A DNA stretch of 64,000 nucleotides from Polynucleobacter sp. MWH-P3-07-1. Lineage in GTDB: Bacteria > Pseudomonadota > Gammaproteobacteria > Burkholderiales > Burkholderiaceae. Numbering within the stretch: the stretch's first letter is position 1; each line of letters opens with the position of its first letter. The stretch is taken from positions 1,054,001 to 1,118,000 of the forward strand of contig NZ_CP061296.1 in NCBI RefSeq assembly GCF_018687555.1, read 5' to 3'. Shown piece after piece: positions 29,338-37,940 of this stretch. Both the position numbers and the translations under genes were made by a program. Under the pieces are notes generated by a model. That model was not told the DNA's origin, did not search any database, and saw only the letters and a list, made by a program, of their open reading frames with translations.

Positions 29338-30822
29338 ATGCCCCTTAAAGACGCTTCAAATACCATCCATACTGCCGTTGATGTCATTTTAGATACTGCT
29401 TATCAGGGCATTGATGATCAGGCATGGGTAGGCCTATTTGCACAATCTCGTAAAGCTGGTTTAGAGCAATTTATCGCCGATCTCTTTGCTGGCAAGCATG
29501 TCAATGCTAGCGAAGATCGCGCCGCTCTGCACTCCGCCCTACGTAATGTATCAAAAACTCCTGTTCTATTGGATGGGCAAGATGTCATGCCCGCAGTCAA
29601 TGATGTCTGGCGTCGTATTGATAGTCTCTGCAATCAATGGGTTGGTGTTACCGATGTGATTCATATTGGTATTGGTGGCTCCGACTTCGGACCCCGCTTG
29701 GCAATTGAGGCCCTCTCTCACGTGCCGGGACTTCAAAGCCGCGGCATGCGTATGCATTTCTTATCGAATATCGATACTGCAGAATTGGCTCGTATTTTGC
29801 AACGTGCCCAACCAAATAGCACCCGGGTCATTATTGTTTCGAAGTCCTTCACGACTCTGGAAACTACTATGAATGCCAAAGCAGTGGTTGCATGGCTCAA
29901 AGATAGCAATTGCACTAGCGGACAAATTGCACACTCCTTGTATGCAGTTACCGCTAACGTTGCTGCCGCTAAAGCTTTCGGGGTTGAGGAAGACAATATC
30001 TACCCATTTTGGGATTGGGTGGGTGGTCGCTATTCCGTTTGGTCTGCAGTAGGCTTACCAATTGCCTTGCAATACGGATTTAAGACCTTTCAAGATTTCT
30101 TATCTGGCGCACATGCAATGGATTTGCATTTTAAGAATACGCCACTAGAAGAAAACCTCCCTGTCATCATGGCGCTCGCACTATTGCATCAGCAAGAGAA
30201 GCACGATATCAAAGCCTTTGCTGCGATTCCGTATGCCGATGCGCTAGATTGGTTTCCGAAGTGGCTACAACAATTGGATATGGAAAGTAATGGCAAGAGC
30301 GTTGGGCGTGATGGTAAGCCAGTCAAGTTTTCATCGCCAGTGGTATTCGGTAGTTCGGGCAGCAATGCGCAGCACTCCTACTTTCAACTCTTTCACCAGG
30401 GCACGGAAACCATTCCAATTGACTTCATTGCGGTTCGCAAACCCATGAGTGATCGTCCTGAGGCGGTGGCGCATCACCGCATCCTGCTCTCCAATTGTTT
30501 AGCACAAGCGCAAGCCTTGGCACACGGCAAGGATGCTCAAAATCCAAATGATGTGTATCCAGGCAAGCGTCCGAGTAATCTCCTAATACTTCCAGAACTT
30601 AATGCCTTCTATCTTGGTGCGCTACTTGCTCTATATGAAAATCGCACCGTCACTCTAGGCGCTCTTTGGAATATCAACAGTTTTGACCAGCCTGGGGTTG
30701 AGTTTGGCAAGGTCTTAGCTAAGCCGATAGAGCAAGCGCTAGCTAGTGGTTCAAATACATTAACCGCAGGCGATAGTATTGACGCTGTGACTGCGACACG
30801 GATTAATTTTCTAAATTCTTAA
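29338..30822 (+). CDS. pgi: Glucose-6-phosphate isomerase
   Basis: Interconverts glucose 6-phosphate and fructose 6-phosphate. The 494-residue product is somewhat shorter than the enterobacterial enzyme, mostly at the N-terminus. It contains IHIGIGGSDFGPRLAIEAL, SKSFTTLETTMNAKAV, the signature FWDWVGGRYSVWSAVGLP and the catalytic GTETIPIDFI region. No Shine-Dalgarno site is obvious. The 3' flank holds the mazEF pair. Confidence 0.95.
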   Translation: MPLKDASNTIHTAVDVILDTAYQGIDDQAWVGLFAQSRKAGLEQFIADLFAGKHVNASEDRAALHSALRNVSKTPVLLDGQDVMPAVNDVWRRIDSLCNQWVGVTDVIHIGIGGSDFGPRLAIEALSHVPGLQSRGMRMHFLSNIDTAELARILQRAQPNSTRVIIVSKSFTTLETTMNAKAVVAWLKDSNCTSGQIAHSLYAVTANVAAAKAFGVEEDNIYPFWDWVGGRYSVWSAVGLPIALQYGFKTFQDFLSGAHAMDLHFKNTPLEENLPVIMALALLHQQEKHDIKAFAAIPYADALDWFPKWLQQLDMESNGKSVGRDGKPVKFSSPVVFGSSGSNAQHSYFQLFHQGTETIPIDFIAVRKPMSDRPEAVAHHRILLSNCLAQAQALAHGKDAQNPNDVYPGKRPSNLLILPELNAFYLGALLALYENRTVTLGALWNINSFDQPGVEFGKVLAKPIEQALASGSNTLTAGDSIDAVTATRINFLNS

Positions 30823-30861
30823 GCCTTGAGGGTCAAATACCCAATTGCATTGACTTTCGAA

Positions 30862-30900
30862 TTGACTTTATTTACGCTATTGTTTAAACTTGTATAAACA
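30862..30900 (+). promoter_or_regulatory. Predicted mazEF promoter with overlapping dyad
   Basis: TTGACT (30862-30867), a 17-base spacer and TAAACT (30885-30890) form a promoter-like pair. The -10 box is embedded in an inverted repeat with arms TGTTTA (30881-30886) and TAAACA (30895-30900). Such overlap suits autorepression by the antitoxin. AGGAG at 30908-30912 then serves the ATG at 30918. Confidence 0.5.
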
Positions 30901-30917
30901 TTATTTTAGGAGTAAAT

Positions 30918-31178
30918 ATGGCTCCAGCTCTCAAAGTTGAGCAAACTGTTCAAGAGTGGGGTAACGGCCTAGGCGTTAGGATTACCTCCCCAGTAGCTAA
31001 GGCTGCTCATTTGTCCCAAGGTGTTCCAATTTCCGTAGAGGTAGTCAAGAACGGAGTGCTGCTGCGTATTGTTGGCAAACCTAAACTCAATCTTAATCAA
31101 AAGCTCAAAGCATTTGACCCTGAGCAACATGGTGGTGAAGTAATGACCTCAAAACCAATTGGGAAAGAAATCATTTGA
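30918..31178 (+). CDS. mazE: MazE-type (AbrB fold) antitoxin
   Basis: Antitoxin of a type II module; binds and neutralises the MazF-like toxin and probably represses its own promoter. The 86 residues have an N-terminal AbrB/SpoVT swapped-hairpin domain (VQEWGNGLGVRITSPVAKAA) and a C-terminal region expected to wrap around the toxin. It ends in a TGA overlapping the toxin ATG. Confidence 0.88.
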   Translation: MAPALKVEQTVQEWGNGLGVRITSPVAKAAHLSQGVPISVEVVKNGVLLRIVGKPKLNLNQKLKAFDPEQHGGEVMTSKPIGKEII

Positions 31179-31546
31179 TGGTAGAAAAATTAAAAGCCTG
31201 GGTGCCTGAACGTAGAGAAATGATTTGGATCAACTTTAATCCCCAATCAGGCAAGGAAATGAAAGATGAACACCCAATGCTTGTTATTTCACCAAAAGCA
31301 TTTAATGAAAAAACTGGCATTGTTATTGGCCTGCCAATGACGCATGCAAAATCCAATGAAACCAATCCGTTTGCCATTAAGTATTCTGTTGGCCGTAGCG
31401 AGCCAGTCTATATTTTGACTCACCAACCTAAATCCTTTGATTGGCGTCAACGCTCTGCAAGACCCCACCCTTTGAAAGCTTTGCCTCCCGCCCTTTTTCA
31501 TGAGGCTTGCGAAGGACTCAATTCGATCATTGAGATCTCTCACTAA
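31178..31546 (+). CDS. mazF: MazF/PemK-type mRNA interferase toxin
   Basis: Ribosome-independent endoribonuclease of the PemK/MazF family. The 122 residues show RREMIWINFNPQSGKEM, the conserved HPMLVISPKAFNEKTGIVIG and the Thr-containing GLPMTHA, all as expected in active members. I chose the ATG at 31178 overlapping the antitoxin stop (TGATG) over a TTG one codon earlier. The frame is intact, so it should be functional. Confidence 0.9.
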   Translation: MVEKLKAWVPERREMIWINFNPQSGKEMKDEHPMLVISPKAFNEKTGIVIGLPMTHAKSNETNPFAIKYSVGRSEPVYILTHQPKSFDWRQRSARPHPLKALPPALFHEACEGLNSIIEISH

Positions 31547-31563
31547 TATCACTAGGAATACAA

Positions 31564-32949
31564 GTGCAACTCTCCCCTTCTATTTTTAAAGCCTATGACA
31601 TTCGCGGCATCATTGATGAGACGCTAGATCCATCGATTGCCAAACTCATTGGTCAGGCACTTGGTACTGAGATGCGCGAGCTGGGCGAGACTGAAGTCGT
31701 GATTGGTCGTGATGGCCGCTTATCTGGCCCTAGCTTAATTAGCGCCTTAACCGAAGGCCTGCTTTCGACCGGCATGAATGTGATTGATCTTGGAATGGTG
31801 GCCACCCCAATGGTCTACTTTGCCGCTAACCAGACGCTCAATGGCAAGAAACCCAAGTCTGGGGTGATGATTACGGGTAGCCATAACCCACCGAATTACA
31901 ACGGCTTCAAGATGGTACTTGGTGGTGCGGCGATTTATGGCGAGCAGATTCAGAAACTGCGTAAGCGAATTGAAGATAAACAGTTTGTAGCTGGCCAAGG
32001 GACTCGCAGTGAATTTGATATTTTCCCAATGTACTTAGAGCGTATTACCAGCGATGTCAAACTCACTCGCCCCATGAAGATTGCTGTTGACTGCGGTAAT
32101 GGGGTTGGTGGTGCGTTCGCTGGCAAACTATTTCGCACTTTGGGCTGCGAAGTCCAAGAACTCTTTTGTGAGGTTGATGGCAAGTTTCCCAATCACCATC
32201 CTGACCCTGCACATATTGAGAACCTGCAAGACCTTATCCAGAACTTACAGACTACAGATAATGAAATCGGTCTAGCCTTTGATGGCGATGCCGATCGTTT
32301 AGGGGTGGTCACTAAAGATGGTCAAGTGATTTTCCCTGACCGTCAGATGATGCTCTTTGCAAAGGATGTTCTTAGCCGCAATGCAGGCGCTCAGATTATT
32401 TATGATGTGAAATGCACGCGTAATCTAGGCAAGTGGGTCAAGCAGCATGGTGGTGAGCCCCTAATGTGGAAAACGGGTCACTCCTTAGTGAAAGCCAAGC
32501 TCAAGGAAACTGGCGCCCCACTCGCTGGTGAGATGAGCGGTCATATTTTCTTCAAAGACCGTTGGTTTGGATTTGATGATGGTCTTTACACTGGCGCGCG
32601 TCTTCTGGAGATTCTGTCTAAGGAACAAGATCCGAACAAAACCTTGAATGATCTTCCCAACGCGATTTGTACCCCTGAATTACAACTCGCTTGCGCTGAG
32701 GGTGAACCATTTGAATTACTCGAAGTGATTAAGGCCAATGCCAAGTTCCCCACCTCAGAAACAATCAATACCATTGACGGTGTCAGAGTTGAATACCCAG
32801 ATGGCTTTGGTTTAGCAAGGCCATCAAACACTACTCCAGTCGTGGTGATGCGTTTTGAGGCAGATACTGAGGAAGCAATTGCCCGCATTCAGGCGGAGTT
32901 TAAGGCAGTACTACTGGCTGCCAAGCCTGATGCCAAGTTGCCGTTTTAA
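31564..32949 (+). CDS. manB: Phosphomannomutase/phosphoglucomutase
   Basis: Alpha-D-phosphohexomutase that interconverts hexose 1- and 6-phosphates for sugar-nucleotide synthesis. The 461 residues have the catalytic phosphoserine loop VMITGSHNPPNYNGFKM (Ser106), the metal-binding FDGDADRLG and the sugar-specificity GEMSGHIFFKDRWFG. Length and motifs resemble AlgC-type bifunctional enzymes. GTG start with AGGA upstream. It lies between the mazEF and ccdAB modules. Confidence 0.92.
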   Translation: MQLSPSIFKAYDIRGIIDETLDPSIAKLIGQALGTEMRELGETEVVIGRDGRLSGPSLISALTEGLLSTGMNVIDLGMVATPMVYFAANQTLNGKKPKSGVMITGSHNPPNYNGFKMVLGGAAIYGEQIQKLRKRIEDKQFVAGQGTRSEFDIFPMYLERITSDVKLTRPMKIAVDCGNGVGGAFAGKLFRTLGCEVQELFCEVDGKFPNHHPDPAHIENLQDLIQNLQTTDNEIGLAFDGDADRLGVVTKDGQVIFPDRQMMLFAKDVLSRNAGAQIIYDVKCTRNLGKWVKQHGGEPLMWKTGHSLVKAKLKETGAPLAGEMSGHIFFKDRWFGFDDGLYTGARLLEILSKEQDPNKTLNDLPNAICTPELQLACAEGEPFELLEVIKANAKFPTSETINTIDGVRVEYPDGFGLARPSNTTPVVVMRFEADTEEAIARIQAEFKAVLLAAKPDAKLPF

Positions 32950-32984
32950 GGACTCTTAAAATACCCCTATCATTTATGCGCATA

Positions 32985-33012
32985 TTGATTGTGTATTAAT
33001 TATGCATATAAT
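32985..33012 (+). promoter_or_regulatory. Predicted ccdAB promoter
   Basis: TTGATT (32985-32990), a 16-base spacer and a perfect TATAAT (33007-33012). The expected start is about 33019, the A of the first ccdA ATG, so the message may be leaderless. A TATGCATA palindrome (33001-33008) overlaps the -10 box and is a possible operator half. Confidence 0.55.
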
Positions 33013-33018
33013 TGAGCC

Positions 33019-33276
33019 ATGATGACCTTAGACTCTACCCAAACCCAGGGCCGCACAACTAAAAAAGCGACCAATCTCACTCTGAATATTGAAGTTTTGG
33101 CTGAAGCCAAGAAGCTCGGCATCAATATTTCTAAGGCTTGCGATGCATTCTTGGAGTCTCTAGTGAAACAAGAAAAAGAGCGCCGCTGGAACGCAGAGAA
33201 TATCGAGTTTATTAATGAATACAATCAAATCACTGAATCCGAGGGTCTGCCACTTGAGAAGTGGAGAACTTTCTAA
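33019..33276 (+). CDS. ccdA: CcdA-family antitoxin
   Basis: Antitoxin partner of the CcdB gyrase poison. The 85 residues contain a ribbon-helix-helix N-terminal half (KKATNLTLNIEVLAEAKKLG) and the typical C-terminal toxin-binding tail with KQEKERRWNAENIEFINEYN and GLPLEKWRTF. A second ATG at 33022 is an alternative start. No ribosome site is seen upstream. Confidence 0.9.
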   Translation: MMTLDSTQTQGRTTKKATNLTLNIEVLAEAKKLGINISKACDAFLESLVKQEKERRWNAENIEFINEYNQITESEGLPLEKWRTF

Positions 33277-33593
33277 TGGCAAGATTTAGCATTTACGAAA
33301 ACTCTGAAGATCCCACTAAAACAACGCCATTCGTTCTAGATGTTCAAACTGACTTACTTAGCGGCCTCAATACTCGAGTAGTGATTCCTCTTCGAAAAGG
33401 CGGAGTCTATAAAAATATAAGGTCTACTCAGGATCTAATGCCTAGCTTCTTTATTAAAGGCAAGGAATTCACATTGGATACCCCGCGAATGGCTGCCGTA
33501 CCAACGAAATTTCTTAAAAAAGAAGTTGGCACCCTAAAGGATCAGCAGCACATCGTAATCAATGCTATTGATCGTTTATTTCATGGCTTTTAG
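33276..33593 (+). CDS. ccdB: CcdB-family toxin
   Basis: Member of the CcdB family, whose best known member poisons DNA gyrase. The 105 residues begin MARFSIYENS and contain PFVLDVQTDLLSGLNTRVVI and VGTLKDQQHIVINAIDRLF, ending in HGF. In F-plasmid CcdB the C-terminal Trp-Gly-Ile end is important; here the end is Phe-His-Gly-Phe, so gyrase poisoning is not assured. The ATG shares a base with the ccdA stop (TAATG). Confidence 0.88.
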   Translation: MARFSIYENSEDPTKTTPFVLDVQTDLLSGLNTRVVIPLRKGGVYKNIRSTQDLMPSFFIKGKEFTLDTPRMAAVPTKFLKKEVGTLKDQQHIVINAIDRLFHGF

Positions 33594-33783
33594 GAATTGT
33601 TAGTGCATTAAGGGCGTATTGGCCTTTGGAGCATCTGTTTCGGAGTTTGAATAAGGTTTTATTTAGAAGTAGCATATCAATTTTATGAATTAATGCTTGC
33701 GATACATGAGGGTCAAAAGTGAGAGCATTTTAATCATTTTGGCTACTTTCTACTGAATTTATGGGTCAGGTTAAGATTGCTGC

Positions 33784-34911
33784 ATGCCCAATGTGATTGA
33801 CACCCCAATTTCCTTTGATTACCCCCAGCAGGATGCCTCTGGAGCAACCTGTATTGCTCAAGCTTGGGCAAAGACCCCTCCCCAACTAGAGGGTGTCCAA
33901 AAAGCGACTGTGATTGAAAAGATTAAGCAACTTTTGGTGGAAAAAGATGCTGCTTTGGTAGCTCACTATTACGTTGATGGCGATATTCAAGATCTGGCGC
34001 TAGCCACCGGTGGTTATGTAGCCGATTCCTTAGAGATGGCCCGCTTTGGTAAGAACCATTCTGCCAAGAATTTGATTGTGGCAGGCGTACGCTTTATGGG
34101 TGAGACTGCAAAAATTCTCAGCCCTGAGAAACGTATCTTCATGCCCGACCTAGAGGCCACTTGCTCTCTCGACTTGGGCTGCCCCGCTGATGAGTTTGCT
34201 GCTTTTCGAGCCAAACATCCTGATCGAGTAGTCGTGGTCTATGCCAATACCAGTGCTGCAGTCAAAGCCCAAGCCGATTGGATGGTCACCAGTTCTTGCG
34301 CCTTAGCAATCGTGCACCAACTCAAGTTGGAAGGTAAGAAGATTCTGTGGGCACCGGATCGCCATTTGGGCAGATACATTCAAGAGCAAACTGATGCAGA
34401 TATGTTGCTATGGAATGGCGCCTGCATCGTCCATGATGAGTTCCGAGCAGAAGAGTTGGCAACCCTAAAAGCCAAACATCCTAATGCCATGGTTCTGGTT
34501 CATCCTGAGTCACCTCAGGCTGTCGTGGACTTAGCGGATGTCGTAGGCTCAACTTCTGCCATGATTAAAGCGGTTGTTGAAGGAAGCGCCTCTGAATACA
34601 TTGTGGCTACGGATAATGGGATCTTACATCGCATGCGTCAACTGGCGCCCCATAAGAAACTGATTGAAGCCCCAACTGCGGGTAATAGCGCCACTTGTAA
34701 GAGTTGTGCTCACTGCCCTTGGATGGCCATGAATGGTCTTCAGGGGATTCTGAATTGCTTAGAGAACTATTCTGGTGAGATTCTGGTTCCAGAGCCTACT
34801 CGCTCAGAGGCCCTAGCCTGTATTGAACGCATGCTCGCCTTTACTCAGAACCATCCTGATCTACTTGCTAAAGCCCAGCATGGCTTTGTCAAAAACATTG
34901 GCGCAGCTTAA
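33784..34911 (+). CDS. nadA: Quinolinate synthase A
   Basis: Iron-sulfur enzyme that condenses iminoaspartate with dihydroxyacetone phosphate to quinolinate in de novo NAD synthesis. The 375 residues include [19 protein letters not shown], the Cys-containing [23 protein letters not shown] and the C-terminal cluster region [15 protein letters not shown]. It lies 5 bases before nadC. nadB, which supplies iminoaspartate, lies 3 kb away on the other strand. The 190 bases upstream show no recognisable regulatory element. Confidence 0.96.
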   Translation: MPNVIDTPISFDYPQQDASGATCIAQAWAKTPPQLEGVQKATVIEKIKQLLVEKDAALVAHYYVDGDIQDLALATGGYVADSLEMARFGKNHSAKNLIVAGVRFMGETAKILSPEKRIFMPDLEATCSLDLGCPADEFAAFRAKHPDRVVVVYANTSAAVKAQADWMVTSSCALAIVHQLKLEGKKILWAPDRHLGRYIQEQTDADMLLWNGACIVHDEFRAEELATLKAKHPNAMVLVHPESPQAVVDLADVVGSTSAMIKAVVEGSASEYIVATDNGILHRMRQLAPHKKLIEAPTAGNSATCKSCAHCPWMAMNGLQGILNCLENYSGEILVPEPTRSEALACIERMLAFTQNHPDLLAKAQHGFVKNIGAA

Positions 34912-34916
34912 TCAGC

Positions 34917-35771
34917 ATGTTTGATCACAACGAAACCTTAGAACAAGCACGTCAACGCAATATTGCCGATGCATTGATGGAAGACATTGGTGTTTGTGAC
35001 TGGACGGCCAAACTCGTTCCCCATAAAAAGGTGCATGCACAGTTGCTCGTTCGTGAGCAGGCGGTGCTGTGTGGGGTCGATTGGTTTGAAGGTGCACTCA
35101 AGAGATTAGATCCTGCAGCAAAGATCACTTGGCATTATCTTGAAGGCGACGAAATGGCGCCCGATACTTTGGTGTGCGATATCGAAGCAGATGCTCAAGC
35201 CTTGCTGTCTGCTGAACGCCCCTGCATTAATTTCTTACAAACTTTGTCAGCTACTGCTACCCTCACCCGTGAATACGTCAATGCGATTGCGGGTGTTAGC
35301 CCCAACCCAAATGGCTGCGCAGTGCTGGATACCCGTAAGACCATCCCCGGTCTACGTCAGGCCCAGAAATACGCAGTTCGGGTTGGCGGCGGTCAAAATC
35401 AACGACTGGCTTTATGGCATGGCATTTTGATCAAAGAAAATCATATCGCTGCGGCAGGTAGCATCACTGCGGCCCTTCAGGCTGCTACCGCTCTGAATGC
35501 GGATGTGGATATCCAGATTGAGGTAGAGAACTTGGCTGAGCTCGATGAAGCGCTTGCCGCTGGAGCCAAAAGTATTCTGCTAGATAACTTCAACCCGATT
35601 CAGATGAAATTGGCCGTCTCGATTAATCATGGCCGCGCATTACTAGAGGCCTCAGGCGGCATTGATTTAGAACAGATTCGGGAAATTGCTGCTACTGGTG
35701 TAGACCGCATCTCTTTAGGAAAGCTAACGAAAGATATTGCTGCGGTCGATTTCTCGATGAGAATTCTCTAG
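34917..35771 (+). CDS. nadC: Nicotinate-nucleotide pyrophosphorylase (carboxylating)
   Basis: Converts quinolinate and PRPP to nicotinate mononucleotide. The 284 residues show the N-terminal DALMEDIGVCDWTA, RPCINFLQTLSATAT, the signature DTRKTIPGLRQAQKYAVRVG and the barrel motif IQIEVENLAELDEALAAGA. Complete and intact; immediately follows nadA. Confidence 0.96.
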   Translation: MFDHNETLEQARQRNIADALMEDIGVCDWTAKLVPHKKVHAQLLVREQAVLCGVDWFEGALKRLDPAAKITWHYLEGDEMAPDTLVCDIEADAQALLSAERPCINFLQTLSATATLTREYVNAIAGVSPNPNGCAVLDTRKTIPGLRQAQKYAVRVGGGQNQRLALWHGILIKENHIAAAGSITAALQAATALNADVDIQIEVENLAELDEALAAGAKSILLDNFNPIQMKLAVSINHGRALLEASGGIDLEQIREIAATGVDRISLGKLTKDIAAVDFSMRIL

Positions 35772-35818
35772 GTTTTTTCAGTAAGCTCCTATCTAAATTA
35801 CAGACATTCCTGACAGAT

Positions 35819-35844
35819 TTAATGTATCCTATAGGCTACATTAA
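35819..35844 (+). promoter_or_regulatory. 26-base palindrome upstream of the RelE/HigA-type locus
   Basis: TTAATGTA-TC-CTATAG-GC-TACATTAA is symmetric at 22 of 26 positions; only the two TC/GC dinucleotides break it. It ends three bases before the toxin ATG at 35848. Its size and place suit an operator for the HigA-type antitoxin, which has a DNA-binding domain. A promoter is not clear. Confidence 0.6.
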
Positions 35845-35847
35845 TGC

Positions 35848-36150
35848 ATGCTCGAAATAAGGAAAACGGAAGAATTTAAAGCCTGACTAGACTCCCTTCA
35901 TGATTTGATGGGAAGAGCAAAAATTCAAGCCAGAATTAAACGTTTAGTCGAAGGAAACCCAGGAAATACAAAATCCGTTGGCGGTAAAGTTTTTGAGATG
36001 AAGATTGATTTTGGGCCTGGCTACAGGATTTATTACACAAAATATGAGGATGTGATGTATCTATTACTGATCGGAGGCAATAAAAGAACTCAGAGTAAAG
36101 ATATTCAGATTGCAAAATATTTAGCCAAAAACATACAGGCAATGAGATGA
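35848..36150 (+). pseudogene. RelE/ParE-family toxin gene interrupted by an in-frame TGA
   Basis: Reading from ATG 35848 gives MLEIRKTEEFKA, then TGA (35884-35886), then LDSLHDLMGRAKIQARIKRL in the same frame, continuing to the natural end (101 codons in all). Family members usually have Trp at this point (EF..WLD.L.D), so the simplest reading is TGG changed to TGA at codon 13. The remainder, including GPGYRIYYTK, is well kept, so the lesion looks recent. Internal TTG/ATG codons at 35905/35908 could give an N-terminally shortened product. The intact antitoxin overlaps the 3' end. Confidence 0.8.
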
Positions 36151-36455
36151 AAAAGACAATTATTAGTCCTTATGATGTAGTGGAGCACTTACGTACCCCA
36201 AAGGAAATGGCGCTTTATCTACAAGCATGTATTGAAGAATCCGATGGGGATGCGGCGTTTATAGCAAAAGCACTTGGTGATATAGCGCGCGCAAAAGGAA
36301 TGGCTCAGGTAGCCAAGGAATCCGGGCTCTCAAGAGAAAGTCTTTATAAAGCTTTGTCTGGCGATCGAATACCGGGGTTTGATACTGTATTAAAGGTGCT
36401 GGCAGCTCTTGGTCTGAGCCTCCATACAAAACCCACTAGTAAAGCTCGTGCTTAA
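36147..36455 (+). CDS. HigA-type addiction module antidote protein
   Basis: A 102-residue putative antidote protein of the COG3636 kind. A helix-turn-helix is seen in MAQVAKESGLSRESLYKALS (about 52-71), and the N-terminal part contains DVVEHLRTPKEMALYLQAC. It should bind the palindrome at 35819-35844 and the neighbouring toxin. ATGA overlap with the toxin stop. The frame is intact although the toxin is interrupted. Confidence 0.88.
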   Translation: MKKTIISPYDVVEHLRTPKEMALYLQACIEESDGDAAFIAKALGDIARAKGMAQVAKESGLSRESLYKALSGDRIPGFDTVLKVLAALGLSLHTKPTSKARA

Positions 36456-36514
36456 CTTTACTTAATCTACTCAGAGTCATTGGATACGAAACCGCCCAAG
36501 TACCTTGGCTACAT

Positions 36515-37900
36515 CTATTCACTCAGTTCTGATTTACGGTCTGCACTCAAGCTTTGGTAGATCATTTCCTTTTGAATTGCATCCCGAATAAATTGAATAT
36601 TATTTCTGAGGGTATAGCAGTCAGCCGTAGCAATCTTGCTAGCCTTTGACTGTAAAGCCTTCAACTCAATCTCATTGAGCTTCTCTAAATACTCTTGGCG
36701 TTTAAGGGGATCAAACTCGCTGAGGGTTTGATGCTCGAAAGCATCCAACTCTTTGTACATTCCACCAATTTGCTTGCGTGCCAAATTGAGTCGATAGTTT
36801 GGAATCGTACGAATGACAGGATAAGCAAAAGCTGCAAATGGCAATAACAGTAGGAACATTCTCTCGAAGAATTCTGCTAACCAGAAAGGCAGGTAACGCA
36901 TCAATGTAGGCGGGCCTTTATCGAAGAAATAGCGAGCTTCTTTGCTCAGGTGTAATTCACTATTTAAGTACGCAGGGAAATCACCCGCCTTTGAGAAATA
37001 AGTGCGGGCCCCATTGATCTCAGTAGCAGCTTCTAAGAGTAAGAGTTGAATTGCTGGATGTAAATTTTTATCAATAACTAAATTAGTTGTGGTTGAAATC
37101 AAATCAATCTGATGGTCTGGAGAGTTAGTCTCGATATTAAAGCCGCCCATCGGAATCGAGAGCTTCTCAAAGTACGGCAGCAGATGGACATAAGCATCAG
37201 CCCGCTTGAAAGACACCAGATGAATATCTGGATGATGAATCAAGCGCTGCACAATCGCAGACTCATAACCATCCACTACCAGTAATGCCTCAAGCTCACC
37301 TCGGTACAGTTTTTGCTCCCCCTCAAGGTTTGAGCTAATAAGATAATTAGGACTCAAGCGGGGTAAGCCATTGAGCTGTAAGACATTGAACGCCTCGGTG
37401 TCTGGCCCAAGACCAATCCGAGCATTTTCTAATTTTTTCTTATCAATTAAACGGTTATCACTAAAAGCGTCATTTCGGTAAAAGAACCAGACAGGCTCGT
37501 AGTCAATACTCCCAAGGGTTTGTAATCCTTTTTTCTGATCATCCGCAATCATTCCGCCTTGGACAAAAGCAACCTGAATGGGATCATTTTTATCTAGCAG
37601 GCGGTTGAGATTTTCTTTCGAGCCACTGGTTGGAACTAGTTGAAGATCAATACCTTTTCTTTTGAAGTACTCACGGTACTTTTCCCCGAGGGTTCGATAC
37701 GAACCCTCGCCTGTTGCCATATAAACAGTGTTGGGCGGAGCAGGCTTAGCGAACCAAATTAAAGCAATGAGAGCAATCAGCAAAAGGAGTAGAAAAGGCC
37801 AAATTTCCTTAGCATGCTCACACCAACTTTTGAGCTCGTCAACTACTGTTTGATAAGCTGCTGATAGATGCTCTGCGATGTCTTCTTGAATACTGGACAT
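36515..37900 (-). CDS. Membrane-anchored TAXI-family solute-binding protein
   Basis: A 461-residue protein with one N-terminal membrane segment (about 34-50). A TAXI-type periplasmic binding domain follows (VYMATGEGSYRTLGEKYREY, NDPIQVAFVQGG, ARIGLGPDTEAFNVL). A second membrane segment near 345-362 precedes a helical, probably cytoplasmic tail of about 95 residues. Classical TAXI proteins are soluble and work with TRAP permeases, but none is encoded nearby. The two-anchor form could be a sensor or scaffold. Ligand unknown. Confidence 0.72.
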   Translation of the reverse strand: MSSIQEDIAEHLSAAYQTVVDELKSWCEHAKEIWPFLLLLLIALIALIWFAKPAPPNTVYMATGEGSYRTLGEKYREYFKRKGIDLQLVPTSGSKENLNRLLDKNDPIQVAFVQGGMIADDQKKGLQTLGSIDYEPVWFFYRNDAFSDNRLIDKKKLENARIGLGPDTEAFNVLQLNGLPRLSPNYLISSNLEGEQKLYRGELEALLVVDGYESAIVQRLIHHPDIHLVSFKRADAYVHLLPYFEKLSIPMGGFNIETNSPDHQIDLISTTTNLVIDKNLHPAIQLLLLEAATEINGARTYFSKAGDFPAYLNSELHLSKEARYFFDKGPPTLMRYLPFWLAEFFERMFLLLLPFAAFAYPVIRTIPNYRLNLARKQIGGMYKELDAFEHQTLSEFDPLKRQEYLEKLNEIELKALQSKASKIATADCYTLRNNIQFIRDAIQKEMIYQSLSADRKSELSE

Positions 37901-37940
37901 TGTGGTCTCCGCTGGAAGAGTCCAAGCTTATCACCAAAGA

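Noticed and set aside
33594..33783. The 190-base gap before nadA as a possible riboswitch or small gene.
   Set aside because: No convincing stem set, reading frame or known motif was found.
35884..35886. Selenocysteine insertion at the toxin TGA.
   Set aside because: No SECIS-like hairpin was apparent after the TGA and the family has Trp, not Cys, at this position; a nonsense mutation fits better.
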